64,000 nt of DNA from Chrysaora quinquecirrha (Eukaryota; Cnidaria; Scyphozoa; Semaeostomeae; Pelagiidae), in the NCBI GenBank assembly GCA_014526335.1, contig JACTAT010000061.1, forward strand, positions 3,242,082-3,306,081, in the 5' to 3' direction. Each line of letters opens with the position of its first letter. Position 1 is the first letter of the stretch. Position numbers and translations under genes: made by a program. Positions 11,648 to 25,100 of this stretch are shown here, in pieces. The notes below the pieces were generated by a model. The model had not been told where the DNA came from. It worked only from the letters and a program-made list of their open reading frames with translations, and ran no database searches.

Positions 11648-13161
11648 AATTATGCTTCAAAGAACAAGGCAGCGTTTATCAGCTTTTGCAGTGTTGTACG
11701 TCTTGTTTGCAAAGAATCGAGATTTTCTTGTCGATGCTTTACTTCAATCAAAGATCTTAGCCAAGAAGATGAAAATCCAAAAATTTGAGATTCTTCACGT
11801 AGATAAGTCTAACGATGCTTCTTTTTCTTATTTTCAACAGTTGCATTCCACCCACGGTTTAAACGCAGCGACTGACTTAATTTGAAACAACACCTCCGTT
11901 TCAACTCATGATATTTACCAAAATAAATTCGAAGCAGCATATGTTGTTAATAATAGAACAGGTCCTGCTGAAGTGTGAAACCCAAGGTGTGACCCATTAA
12001 ATACTGTAGTAACATCTTTGCAGCAATCTTAAGATGGAAACTTTGTAACGATGATGAACGAAAACATTGAAATGAAACTATAGCTTACATTTTGCGACCT
12101 TGGTTTGAAAATAGGCTAACCTAAATACGCCTTTACTTGCCACAAAATCGTAAATCCAACTTCAATGTGACTTGTAATTGGACGAAAGACTAAAGGGCAC
12201 CTGCTGTGTGTTTCACAAAGAAAATATTAACATATATGAACGCAGATGTCAATGGAGAATCGTAATTATATATTGATTTCTTTGCTCAACGTGAGACTGA
12301 CCATAATACTCAAACGAGGCTTAAAAAGCACGCGATTGGGACGCGATTTCTCGCAAGAATGAACTTCGAAATCGAGAAAACAGGAGCCACTGGGGAGAAA
12401 TGTTGCAACAATATACGTGGTATTCGTGTGAGACCGAAAAGTACAAGAATTTCTCCTCTCAACTTGAGAGACTGACCAAAATGCTACAGAGAATTCCCTG
12501 GAGCTTTCTTTATTTTAAATCTCCTTATAAGCATACTTCGGAGAAAATTGCGTCCACCATATAGCAATGATATAACATACAGGGTATTTGCGTGGCAAAT
12601 CAACTAAAGAAGCGTGCAAGATCAAACACCATTAAGATGGTATAGTGATAAGAGGATGTCCTATGTGAGTCTTAGCAGAGAAAAGGTCAACAACAACTGT
12701 GGCTGCCCGGCTGCCCATACAATACATGGTGTATAAATTGCGATGCATACGATTTTAAAGAAGGACTTGCCTGCAACAGACAGAAAACTTACAAAATATT
12801 GAAAACAAAGCATTCTAATCGCTGATTTTTACTCAGTAATAACAACAATAGATAATAAGAACAAATTGAAACAGATTTCACACAATGTACAAATAATGAT
12901 AAAATATACAAACAAATTTGCAAAATTGGTTGAAATCTTTATACAACAAAGATAGAGAAAATACATTTCAAACCACAATTATGAAATCATTAAACTATTC
13001 CTATTCTACGATGCTACTATATTGATCATATCATGACAAAACATGAAATAAATCAGAAGTTAAATAAAGAAACTAATAACTACATACAGTATAATATACG
13101 AGATTCAATATTAAGAATATAGACAATTGAATTGCTTAAAGCATTTTAAAACAATTGCAGT
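11648..13161. other. Intergenic, no gene seen
   Basis: Spacer between the orphan gene start and the RPTOR stop. The short open frame over 11,592-11,885 on the plus strand has no recognisable features. The 12.8-13.15 kb part is strongly AT-rich and probably includes the RPTOR 3' UTR. Confidence 0.4.
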
Positions 13162-16100
13162 TTAGAAACCGAGTTGATCTAATCTCAAATTGACTGGTTT
13201 TTCTGATGAGTACACAGAAAGGAATGAGTCTGTGCTGCCAGCTGCGAGGTATGGCTGTGAAAGAAAGATGAATTATTGGTACAATATTGTAATAACAGAA
13301 ACCATATTAATTGAAATGATATTAAATTAATTATTAAATACCTACATTAAAAACACTTACCCAATACGGGTGGAAATTCAAGCAACTAATTGGACCGATT
13401 CTTTGCCCCATAAATCCATCATGATAACGAATAGAACTAAGATTTTCACCATTTAAACTGAAAACTTTAATAATCTGACTTGCTGAGCCACATGCAAGTA
13501 AATTTGCTTGTGGATGAACATCTAATGATACCATATTTCGCACCGTGTTTGAAATTGTTTGCACTGATTGTGATGATCTTGAATCCCAAAATTTTAAATC
13601 TCCATCCAAACTGCAATCAGAAATAGTGATATTCATCGAATAAAAGGAATTTTCAAAACAAACACATTTCAGATTATTATTTGACTTAAGAGATACCTGA
13701 ACCATTATACAAATAATACCATCAGTATATTTTCAGTAAGAGAAATAGCAGCAGTTTGTGAGTCTTTTTTAAGGCAGTTCGTTTAAGTTAAAGCTAAGTC
13801 GACCTTCGTATGTAGTGAGCGGAAAGCCACAAGGACCGAATGGAAGTAGATTAGGAAAGAGACAAAAATCTAATTATCTATAGCTGCTCAAAAATTAGAT
13901 AGGCTATAATACAGCTTTGAAAATCTACGAAAGGAATCACGGGTGTGGTTACATGAAGTAGGACCATATAAACACCGGTTGGACAAGGGCTTACTAATAC
14001 AATTGTCCTTTAAATGCTACATCTGAGAAACAAACTTAATGCCAAAAGCAAAAGAAATTAATCAATACTCTTAACCAACAATCAAAAAGAGTATTTGGTA
14101 AATTGATGGAAATAAAATCATTTTCTCTTTGATAGTTACCTTCCACTAATAATTTGACCATCTGTACCTTTTTGTAGAAATACTTTAACAACCCAACCAT
14201 GATGCTCTCGCAATGTTATAACACAACTAGAAGTAATTACAGTATTTATCATGAAAGAGTATTGACACAGTACAGAGACATGGGTAATAGAGATAATGGT
14301 TACGTCGATTCAGAGACCATGTAGACTATATTTAAATCAGACGAGATCATACAAACAAACAAACAAACAAACAAACAAACGAACAATCAAATAAACATAA
14401 AAACAAATAATAAAACAAACGAAAAATTATACAAACAAACAAACAATCAAACAAACCAAACATACAGTTTAAATGAGTGTATATACAAGCAAACATATTT
14501 GAAAAAAAAAACAAAAAAACCACATGCAAACAAACAATTAACCATAATACAAAGAAACAAAAAAACGTAGAAAACAAACAAATATACAAAGCAATTAAGT
14601 AACACATAAGCAAATAAAAAACATACAATCAAACAAACAAACAAAAAACAAACAAACAAACATTAAGCAAAGAAATAATCAAACATACAATAAACAAACA
14701 AACATACAAACAAACAAAAACAAAAAAGCAAACAAGTAAACATACAATAAACGCAAACTAACTAATAAACAAAGAAACAAACAAACAGAAAAATAGGACA
14801 TAACCATGTGAAGTAGTGTTGATAAAAAATTTTATAACAAAGATATATAACAAAATAACGCACCAATCAGAAGGAGGAAGACGTCGATCATAAATTCTGA
14901 CTGAACCATCACCTAACCCAGCAACAAGCAACGATCGCCCCACTGAATCACATGCAATGCTTGTTATACAGCTATCAGCACCCGTCGGAATATCTTGTAA
15001 TTTCATTTCTCTATGTGTATCCCATACTCGAATCAACCTCACATCACCAGAGGCTAATAAAGTGCCTGACTGTTGCTCCCAGTCTGTGACAAGTCCTGAT
15101 CCTGGGCCTAAATTCAAAGAAAACATTAAAATTCTTAATAAATAAGTGTGCGTAGACCTTTTCGACGAAAGGCTACCGAGATTGAACTGTTAAAAATATC
15201 AAGATGTCGAATTTTCAATGCTAAAATCGTAAGAAGAATCGAAAACTTGGACAAGGTGCATAGTTGTGTCCAGGCAATTATGCTAATGCAAATTGGCATA
15301 ATTATGCTTTACGAGCCTTCAAATATCCCGATTCTATGACGGCTTTGGCTGTGAAAAGTGAATGGGGGTGAAAGTTTTCATCCCGACTCGTCAAAACCCA
15401 AAAATCGTTAACTTTTAACACGCATAGAACTATCGAAGACTCACTATCTCCAAGTTATGAAAATTCCGGTAATCGCAGCAGTTCGGCGAAAGGGTCTATC
15501 AAGATAACAGCCCAATTTTTAATAATGAAATGCTAATATTATGATGCTTACTTCTTGTTGATGGTATCATTCCAGATAATGCTTGCCATGCTGTCACTAT
15601 TTCAAGGCTTTTATTCTCATTTCCAACATAATTTCTCCAAACTCTAACAGCCCCATCATCTACAGAAAATGGCACAATGTCTAAGTATAATTCAGGATCT
15701 GAAATTCCTACTCCTTACTTTAGGCAAACAGAAGAAAAAGACTGAAAGAAAATGGAAACATGAATTTGGCATAAAGGCAAAATGGCAACAATCACCTGAA
15801 GCGGTAAGAAGCAGAGATAAATCATGTGAATTTAAAATGTCCAGTGATGTTATTCGAGACGTTTTCGGATTTCCATTTTCAAAATAATTCATTTTAAACC
15901 AGATTCGTAATTCCAGATGCTATAAAAATTTAGAAATTTATTTGTAGCTGTGTGTGTGTGTCTATGTGTGTCGTTTATGTGATAAAAACCAGAATTTAGA
16001 AATAGACAAAAGATGGCATTCAATAAAAAATGACAAGTTACTGACCAAATACCATTTCTGTCAGCAGCAATAAAGTAAGGATCATATGGATGAAATTTAA

Positions 16101-19100
16101 CGACTGTAGGTGGTTGGACATTTTTATTGACGAAGATTTGATCATCAATTTTTGTGCTTCCTATAAAAAAAATGATATTTAGATTAGATTATGAATTGAG
16201 TAAATTCAGTAAATTGCTAGTCGAACTATTCGTAACTCCTACATTGAAGAAAAAGAACTCTAAAAGCTCGTAAAAACAGAGGGATAAATTGAGATTTCAG
16301 CAAAAAGAATTTGCGAAGAGCCATTGTAAAAAAAAGACGGATTGAAAAATACCCAACATAGATTTAATTTTTAATGCAATTTGGAAAGCAGGGATTAAAA
16401 GTTTTGCCGTCAAAGATCCTATAAGAAATCGAATTGAAAAGCAAAGGAAGGACTCCCAGAAGCAGTTCTTTAAGAAGCTAGAGCTGTTTGGGAATGCAAA
16501 ACAAGAGAAGGCTGGAGATCAAACAAGATTCGAAGGAAAATAAAACAATATAAATTAAGAATTGATCAAATCAATTATGATTATAAAGTTAAAATAAAAG
16601 AAAACATTTAATATGATTGAATAAACTTAAAGAAAAACCATATGTTAAATGAACAGAGATGAAAAGAATAATAAAATAAAAACTCACCAGGTTTGAGTAA
16701 TAATTTATTCGATTCTTGTCTAACTTTTGTATTTCTTAAAAACCTCCATTCTCTTTCAATATGCTGATCACTATTTGGATCCAGATCATCAGGTGGCTTG
16801 AAACAGAATGAATTTTCATCGTTATTTACCTCAACAACATGTAAATGAAATATTCAAGGAAACAGATGATTGCACATAACATGGCGACAGGGCTTCAATA
16901 AATTAAACATAAGGCCTTGGCCAAACGATCAAACATTGTTGGTCCAACAATTTGCTTTACAACAAATGTTTGACCGTTTATGCTATTTCCGATGCAAAAG
17001 CACGAACTCCATGTTGAAATTTTGTTCTAAGAAATTTTGCAAGGTGGTGAAAGTTGTCGCAGTATGTCAAAAACAAAAGAAATGTTTTATAAGCAATGAT
17101 GGAAAGGCGGCCAAACGATCAAAAATTTGTTTTGACAAGCAAAATTCAAATGTTGGATCAACAATGTTTGATCGTTTAGCCAGGGCTTAAGCTTGGTTCA
17201 CATATAGTCGCTGGGGGTCAACAAAATTTACAGTAAAGACCATCAAAGACTCAGTCGTCGAAGGTCGCCAGCAAAGTCGTTGAGGGGCTTTTAAGGTTTT
17301 TTGCGGGTCGTTGGTTATTTGTTGGCACATTTTAGCTGCCAAAATAGAAAATTTCTGGGATACTCATTGGCAGTCATTGGAATGTTTCCTTTAAAAATTT
17401 TGGACCGTCGACGGCTTTTGACAGTCTTTCAGGAACGCTAAGATAGAACTGATTTCTATTTCAGCGACCTTCAATGACTGAGTCTTGATGGTCTTTTACA
17501 GTCGCTGTAAATTTTGTCTAATGATTCGACAAAGTCGCTTACCGCATTTCAGTTTTTGCTAAGACTCTGAAAGACCATCAAAAACCCTCAGCGACTATAT
17601 TGAAACCTAGATGTACAATCGCTATCAAACAACAGTGTTCTGTATAAAGGATCATGCAAAGTAGCTAATGAAAATATAAAAGAAGCTTACTTTCATAACT
17701 GATTGTGCGAAATATCCGCAAAACCATTCATACAAGTTTGTTGATACTAATTGCGGTTTGATGGCAATCCCATCATCCTCTTCGTCATCCGATTCTGTAT
17801 CACCAATAGCTATTTGCTAAAAATCAAATTGTAAAAATTAATAATTTCATAAACCAATCAAAATTGCTAACTCAATATTGTAATTCCATGCCAAAACAAT
17901 TATATTTATCGGTCCCATTTGGAAGCAAAAGTTCCATTAACATTACGTCGTTTTAAAAGCAAATGCTACTATATCATTATGTAGGCTTGTGGAAAGTGGT
18001 CCTGCGAAATTGAAAGCAATGACATTTGAAAACGACCTTTGAACAACTATTTAATACATCTCTTCCTTAGATAATAATGGAGGCTAATTGAAAACTTATA
18101 AACCAACGAGTAACACAAAGGAAAAATAATCAAATTGAAGAATGAATATGATAATACCTCAGGACCCTTATCAAATATTCTTCGTTTTGTTGAAAATTCA
18201 AGAGAATGCGGCGTATGAACTCCGCCAGAAGGCGACGAACCGATTCCACGTTTCGGCGTTTTTACATCAGGTGTTGATGGCTGTAAATAAAATTTACCGC
18301 CAGTGGAAGCAACAGCATAATCAGGACCCATCAAGGCAGAATGAGTTGTTGGTCTACGATTAATCAAACAAGGGGCGTTAAATAAACAGAAAATAGAATA
18401 AATAATAAACAACATTAGAATCATCTTTTTAAAATGTTGGGCAAAATTTTGCATCTGATGAAAGTAGCAATGTACACGATGGCAAATGTTGCCTATGTTG
18501 AAGTAAACCAGCCAATGAAAACAAGTACTCTGCATCATGTGACAAGGTCACAGCCTCAGCAAAATGGCTATTTTTTTCTGAATTCAGTCTCAGAGAAACC
18601 CGGTACGAGAACTCAGTGGAGATTTTTCTTAAAGGCAGTCTGTCCTCCATCTATTTAATTACTGATTTTTGCATGAAGAATACAAAAGATTTCATTGAAT
18701 TCAAATATGAATTAGCTATTTATCAATATCATGTCCATGAAGATGACAAAGATCTTAGATTTCACCATAATAAATCCTTTATATTGTTTGGGATAGATTG
18801 GGATAATTTTGGGTAGTTTGCACCTTAGGGATATTGGTGTGTCAAGCATTTTTTAGAAGCATGTAAGATATGATGAACCTGTAAAAACGATGTTCAAAAA
18901 TTGTTGCAAAACATGTTGCTAGGAAATGTTGAACAAGTGGACAAGGGCCTTAACAAACGAAACAATATATTGTATTTGCTGTACAGTGTATTTTGGACTT
19001 ACTTTTTATGCAGATACGTTGCATCACTGACAGGAGATGAAGGTTGAGAATGAAATGTTAATTTTGGTGCCTGTGCTGCCATCGTTGCCTAATAAAAAGA

Positions 19101-22100
19101 TTTATGTAAGATAATCGGCATTAAATCGAGAACTAAACAGTGATAAATGAGAAAATTTATTACTCTCCATTCTTGTATGAAATGATGTATAAAGATTGTT
19201 TAATGTCTAAAATGTCAACGGTTCGAAGATCAAAACAGGAAATAGTGGAAAAAAGATTGATTTTGGAAATATTCATAAAATGATACCTTGACGGTAATAT
19301 TGTTGACGACTTTTTGTGCCATTTTGGAAACTTCAAAGCAAGGATCGACTGACAAACTTAGCATAGTCTAAATAAAAAGAAAGAACAATGAAAAATCCCA
19401 TTTCATAAGCATTAAAACAATAGCTTTGATCGACAGATATAGTAAAAGTGATTGAATAGAAATGATATGAGAAAAAAACTAACTATCAATATATCTACGA
19501 GATATTTACCTTCCAAACTCTTGTATAAACATTCTCATGTAATGTCGAAAATGATACAATGGATGAAGATCGTCTGATTGGTCCTTTTAACCAAATCTCT
19601 CCTCCTTGACTATCGAGTGACGAAAGACTCGTTGCACTGTTGTAGCTCATTAAACTTCTTGCATTGGCACCTTAAAAATACAAACAACAATATGTAATGA
19701 ACAAAATAAATTCGTTGAAAAAGAGAGGATCAATATCAATTCAACTTCAAACTATGACTCAATAAAAGTATCGATTGAACATAACTTACCCGGACCAGAA
19801 TGAGCATGCGTGGTAGATACTGGTGATGACGTCATTCCACTATTCGACAATGAAACTTGATACCCTGATGCGTTAACAGAAGCGTTACCATGACGTTTTA
19901 ACGTATGACTATCTGTGCTAGCCATAAAAGCTGCTTCCTTGGAGCCCTGTCCAACTAAAATCCACCCTTTCTTACTCGAGTCACGTGGACTGCTTCCAAG
20001 AAGTTCACGTTTTTGATCTTCTTCAAGAAAATGAACAGCAACGACACTGAAATTATTTTCAAACTGAACTATTTGACCATGGAAAGCAACCACAAGTTCC
20101 TTGAAAATGAAATTCACAATATATAACAATATATCTATTATTATCTATCTATCTATATTTGATTAGGATCATTTCTGTTTTCTGATAGACTTTGCAGACT
20201 TACAGTTGGTATTTGTTCAGCTGCAATTTCAAAAACAGAACGTTTCGCAGGTTTGAAAGGCGTTCTAAACCTTCTATCCAGGATCGATAGACTTAACGGA
20301 GATGCTCATTTCAATTGTACCCTTTGCGGTTGTTTGTGAATTAGAAAATAACTTGAAACGACTGGACACAAATTCGGACCCTGCCAAGCCAATCATTTTG
20401 TATTTAGCAGGGAAATTGCTCTTCACTTAAAGGTGCTGTGGCGTCGTGGTCTAATCCAGTTGGCTCGTGGTGTCAGAGGCTCAGCGAGGTTAGGGTTAGA
20501 AAAGTGGGAGGAGAAGAATCATGGAAAACTTGCAAATACTTAGGCAGCCTCCTGGACACAGAGAATGACATCAAAAGAAGAAAAGTATTAGCAATGAATT
20601 CATATAATGAACTGAAATATATATTTGAAAGCAAGAAAGTGTCTTTGGAAGTCAAAATAAGGTTATTCAGAACACACATAGAAAGCATATTCATGTACAA
20701 CAGTGAATTGTGGACGGTCACCAAGAAATTAGAAGATGCAATAGATGTATTCCAACGTAACGTCTTAAGAAAGATCCTTAACATCAAATGGCCAGACAAA
20801 ATAAGCAATGAGAAACTGTATGATAAAACCAAAGAAACACCATGGAGCAAAACAGTGAAAAAGAGAAGACTGAAATGGTACGGTCGCTTACTAAGACTAC
20901 CAGAAGAAACTCCAGCCAAACAAGCCCTAAGGGAAGCTGAAAAACCAATCAAGAAACCAAGACGGGGTCAGAAACTAACTTGGCTAAAATTAGTGAAAAA
21001 AGATCTAGAAAAAGTGAAAATTAAGGTGGTGGTGAAAGGTGGTGGGTTAAAAGCCATAGAAAACTATGAGCAAGTAGCCAAGAATAGGCACAGTTGGCAA
21101 TGTGTGATCAATAGCACCATGTCATATTAGACGGAGAAGCGTTCGAGAAGAAGAAGAATGCTGATGTAGACATAGTGATTTACCTTTCGTACTAAAGGAC
21201 TACCATCTTGTCCAACTGTTGATGCTAAGGTAGTAGCTATACCATGATCTATCATATTTGCATGATCTGATCGATCACCTGTATTCGCTATTAAACTTCC
21301 TAATGCATAGACGGATGAAGCACGAACCTAAAAAGCAACAAAATATATTTCATTGTAATTATCTGATTTATGACAGATTATATGGTGATACCATGGGCAG
21401 AATTGGCATGATTGGCAGTGATAACATGGGCAGGATTGATGACAGACTGACTATATGATGATACCATGGGCCTGGTTGGATTGAAAATGTAATGAAATAG
21501 CGAGAAACAGCGGAAACATCTATGGACATACTTAAAAGCGTTTTTTGTCTGACACTCCTCAGAGTATAAACGTCAGAAACAGACCGAAGCATGGTTTACA
21601 AAAACGTAAGGATGGTTTACCTCTGGGAGTGGATCTGATAACAATTTTGTTAACTTCTCTGGCGCACTATCTCTTACACCACACCATCTTGCCGGATCAT
21701 AATTTTTCCAAATTAAACCAAGACATATAGCTAACCATTGACGTAACAAAGGATGAGGATCGTTTAATTGTTCCAAACAAATTGCTATCATATTCCCTTT
21801 GCAGCAGTTTTCCTGCAGACAAATAAGTGACTGAGAAATGGATGGTACATAAAGATTTGTACAGCATTTAACTTGAAATAAATTATAAAAAATTAAGAAA
21901 AATGTTAATAAATTGTAATAAATTATAATAAATTATAATAAATTGAAGTAAATTGTAATAAATAAAAATAGATTGTAATAAATTGTAATAAATTTCCATA
22001 AATTTGTCATAAATTATGAACCTGTCCAGCAGGATAGTCATGAATAATTCTTGCTAAAACAAAAGCAGCCATGGTTCGATGTTCTGCCTGAAAAATCAAT

Positions 22101-25100
22101 GAAATAAAATAACAGTTAATATATAAATGAACAAAGACTTTATTAAAGTGAATGTGCGAAGATGATGACAGAATGATATGATATTAAATTTACATACCGG
22201 CATGTACGGATCTGCGAGAACTGATAAAAAGTATTTGTGCCCACCATCTTTGACTAAATCAGCTTGGCAAGTCTGCAAAACAAATATTCATAATAAATTT
22301 AATAAATTTAAAAAAAGCCTGATCATGCAATAAATAAACCGAATAATAATAATACTTCATGGTAATCTAACAAGAAAGCAATGCTTACGCTATCCACAGC
22401 TAATATCTTAGCCCATATGAATACCATTAGTGGACGAATCTCTCTTCCAGAACTCTGCAGCAACTTTAACACGTAGGGGAAGATACCAACAGACAATGCC
22501 TAATTAAACCAAACAGATATTTATAGTTATATTTATATCAGCACAATTTCAAATGTCGATGCTTTATTATAGCTATCCCTAAAGTGAAGAGATCACCAAA
22601 GTCATTATATTTGTCGACACGTACTAAACTGACAGCCCATGGCCCGAGATCTAAGAATCTGCCAAGCAAATCCAATGCTCTTAACCGATGAACAGGACTC
22701 AGCAAAACCTAAAATAAACAAAATGGGACAAATATTAATAAAAAAGTATTAGCATTTAGAAAGAGAGCAAGGATGATAATAATTGAAGATTGATACCTGT
22801 AGGACGATGGGTAATTGTTCAGGAGGGCTCCTATCCTCACATCCCATTGCAAGCCAAACTTGAAATGCAGTCAGTTGTTCAGAAAAGAATGAACTATTCT
22901 ATGAATAAATAAATACAAATTTAACGTAATATACATCAAATGAACTGATTTTGATGAATCAGAATGAATTAAAAAGGAATATAGGTGAAATGGTGTTTAA
23001 GCGCCAGTCGCTAGGATCTCTCTAATAGATAGGAAGTAATCGAGACCTCGACCCTAGCTGTGACGCTACCGTGAATGGGCTCGAGCTCTGATCATCAGCT
23101 GGATTACACTACGGTGCCACAGCAAATTCCAAATATAAAAAAGTAAAGAGGTTTATTTACTTGATATTTTGTTTCATCCTTTATTATCTCTGGTAGTTGA
23201 GAAAGGCATTGATCCACTGCCAAATCCCATGCTTGCCTAAAACAATTTCATCAAAATTAGAGTGAAATTCAATCAACGTTTTAAAAATATGCAACAAAAA
23301 TAAGTAAAACTAAATAATGGTGCAAGTTACTAACCACATGTGATGATGGTATGTTGGAGGAAGTCTGGGACTAGATAAAGGCGTACATTTGTATGACCTC
23401 ATAACTCTTTCAGCCAATAAGAAGTTTCGAAACAAACTTGCAACAAGCAAATCTTGTCGAAATAACTTTTGAAAGACATCTAGAAAATTGATAAAAGTTT
23501 AGCTATTCTAGAGCTGTACAGCAGTACTGAAAGACATTATATAAATGAACAGAACCTTAGTTTTGCATATGTTTAACATTGGCTTGCATACAAACATAGA
23601 TAAGGATAAAATGATAGGAAGGGAGCTAAAAAGAGAAAAAATACATGCATAAAATTAACCTCGATTTAAAGTATTCCACGCAATTGTATCGGTAACAGCT
23701 GTAAAAATCCAATTCAATTCACCCAGTGGAGTTCGACGATCATTTAGCTGGCCTGGGATTCTGATAAAATGAAGATAAATTTTATTGTTCATGAAAAGCA
23801 ATTACGAGAGAAGAAAAATTGTGAAAAATAAAACAAGTGTGTAAAACTAACTTTTCAATTAATTCCGGCGTCATTCCTGGCACAAGATGGCTACTTCTTT
23901 GACTAACAAACCTGAAAAAATATTAAGCACGCGTAACTTCAAAAGAAAGAATCAGATCTTACAAAAATTTGCTTGCTTCAACGGTGTTCAATAAGTGAAG
24001 GGCATCACCGTCATTATCTTCTGAGAAGGAGCAGTGCCAAGACAAGCAGTTAGCGCGACCGATTCAGAACTTTCCACATTCATACAACTACTATCTCACC
24101 ATCACCATTTGATAGTATAACCTTCGATTTGTTAGTGGAGCGGACCAAGATCTTTTTGGGTTCCTCCTTTCTTTATAAAGCCATTCTATAATTATGTCCT
24201 AGTCGTCTTTTAAAGTCTTAGACATTAAGAGACGACAAGAGACAAGTAGACAAGTAGACTGTCTACTTATCTTACTACAAAAAACCAACAGTGTTTTGAA
24301 ATATAGTACATTCAAAGATATCTTCGTTATTTATCACAATTTTGAAGTTTTGTAAGACTGACAGACCCTTCAACAATAGTGTTTTTTGATTAGAGAACAT
24401 ACTGAAAAGCCCCTGAACATCTCTCTATATCAAAGATACCCTTCAATGTCACTGCATTGCAAATAACCCTTTAATGTCACTGCATTGCAAATAATAACAA
24501 AATAAATGCTTACCATTTGAGAGCGACTTTGATTGGCGTAGTCAAACATGCAGTGAATAAATCAGCAGGCAATTCAGGTATCATTGGCAGCAATTCATTT
24601 GATTGACATGATGCAAGTTGAATACAGTTACGTACTGGTGGAGGTACTGGCATTGGTGTGCCTTGGGCCAAACATTGCTGAAACAACATTTAATGGTATT
24701 TCATATTTAACGGTGATGATGTTTAGCAGGGAAATCTTGGCAGTTGGCAAAGAGTTAGAAGATGTACTGATTAAATGCGACCATCGAGTGCCACGCTATG
24801 TAGCTGTGGTAAGACTAAAGGCCTGGCTAAACTAGGAGACAAGTCGCGCGCGTCTCCCAGTCTCCCATTTTAGCCTATTCTATTCTATTCTATTCTATTC
24901 TATTCTATGATTTATTTAATGTTAGTTTTGACAATAGTGATGTGACACTAATTTACACTAACATGAAGCAACTTCAGAGATTGCATTAGGTCATTATTTG
25001 TTGCAAAAGGAGCAAGCGCATTTGTTACTAAGAAACCACGTTTTTAGCAAGTTTTTAAACTGCCTTGGGTTTCGAGCCGATGTTATTTCATCTGGAAGGG

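Noticed and set aside
14347..14659. Phe/Cys/Leu-rich membrane-like open frames
   Set aside because: Products of the (CAAA)n microsatellite inside an RPTOR intron.
20473..20952. Minus-strand 159-codon frame
   Set aside because: Antisense shadow of the LINE segment, which has recognisable motifs on the plus strand.
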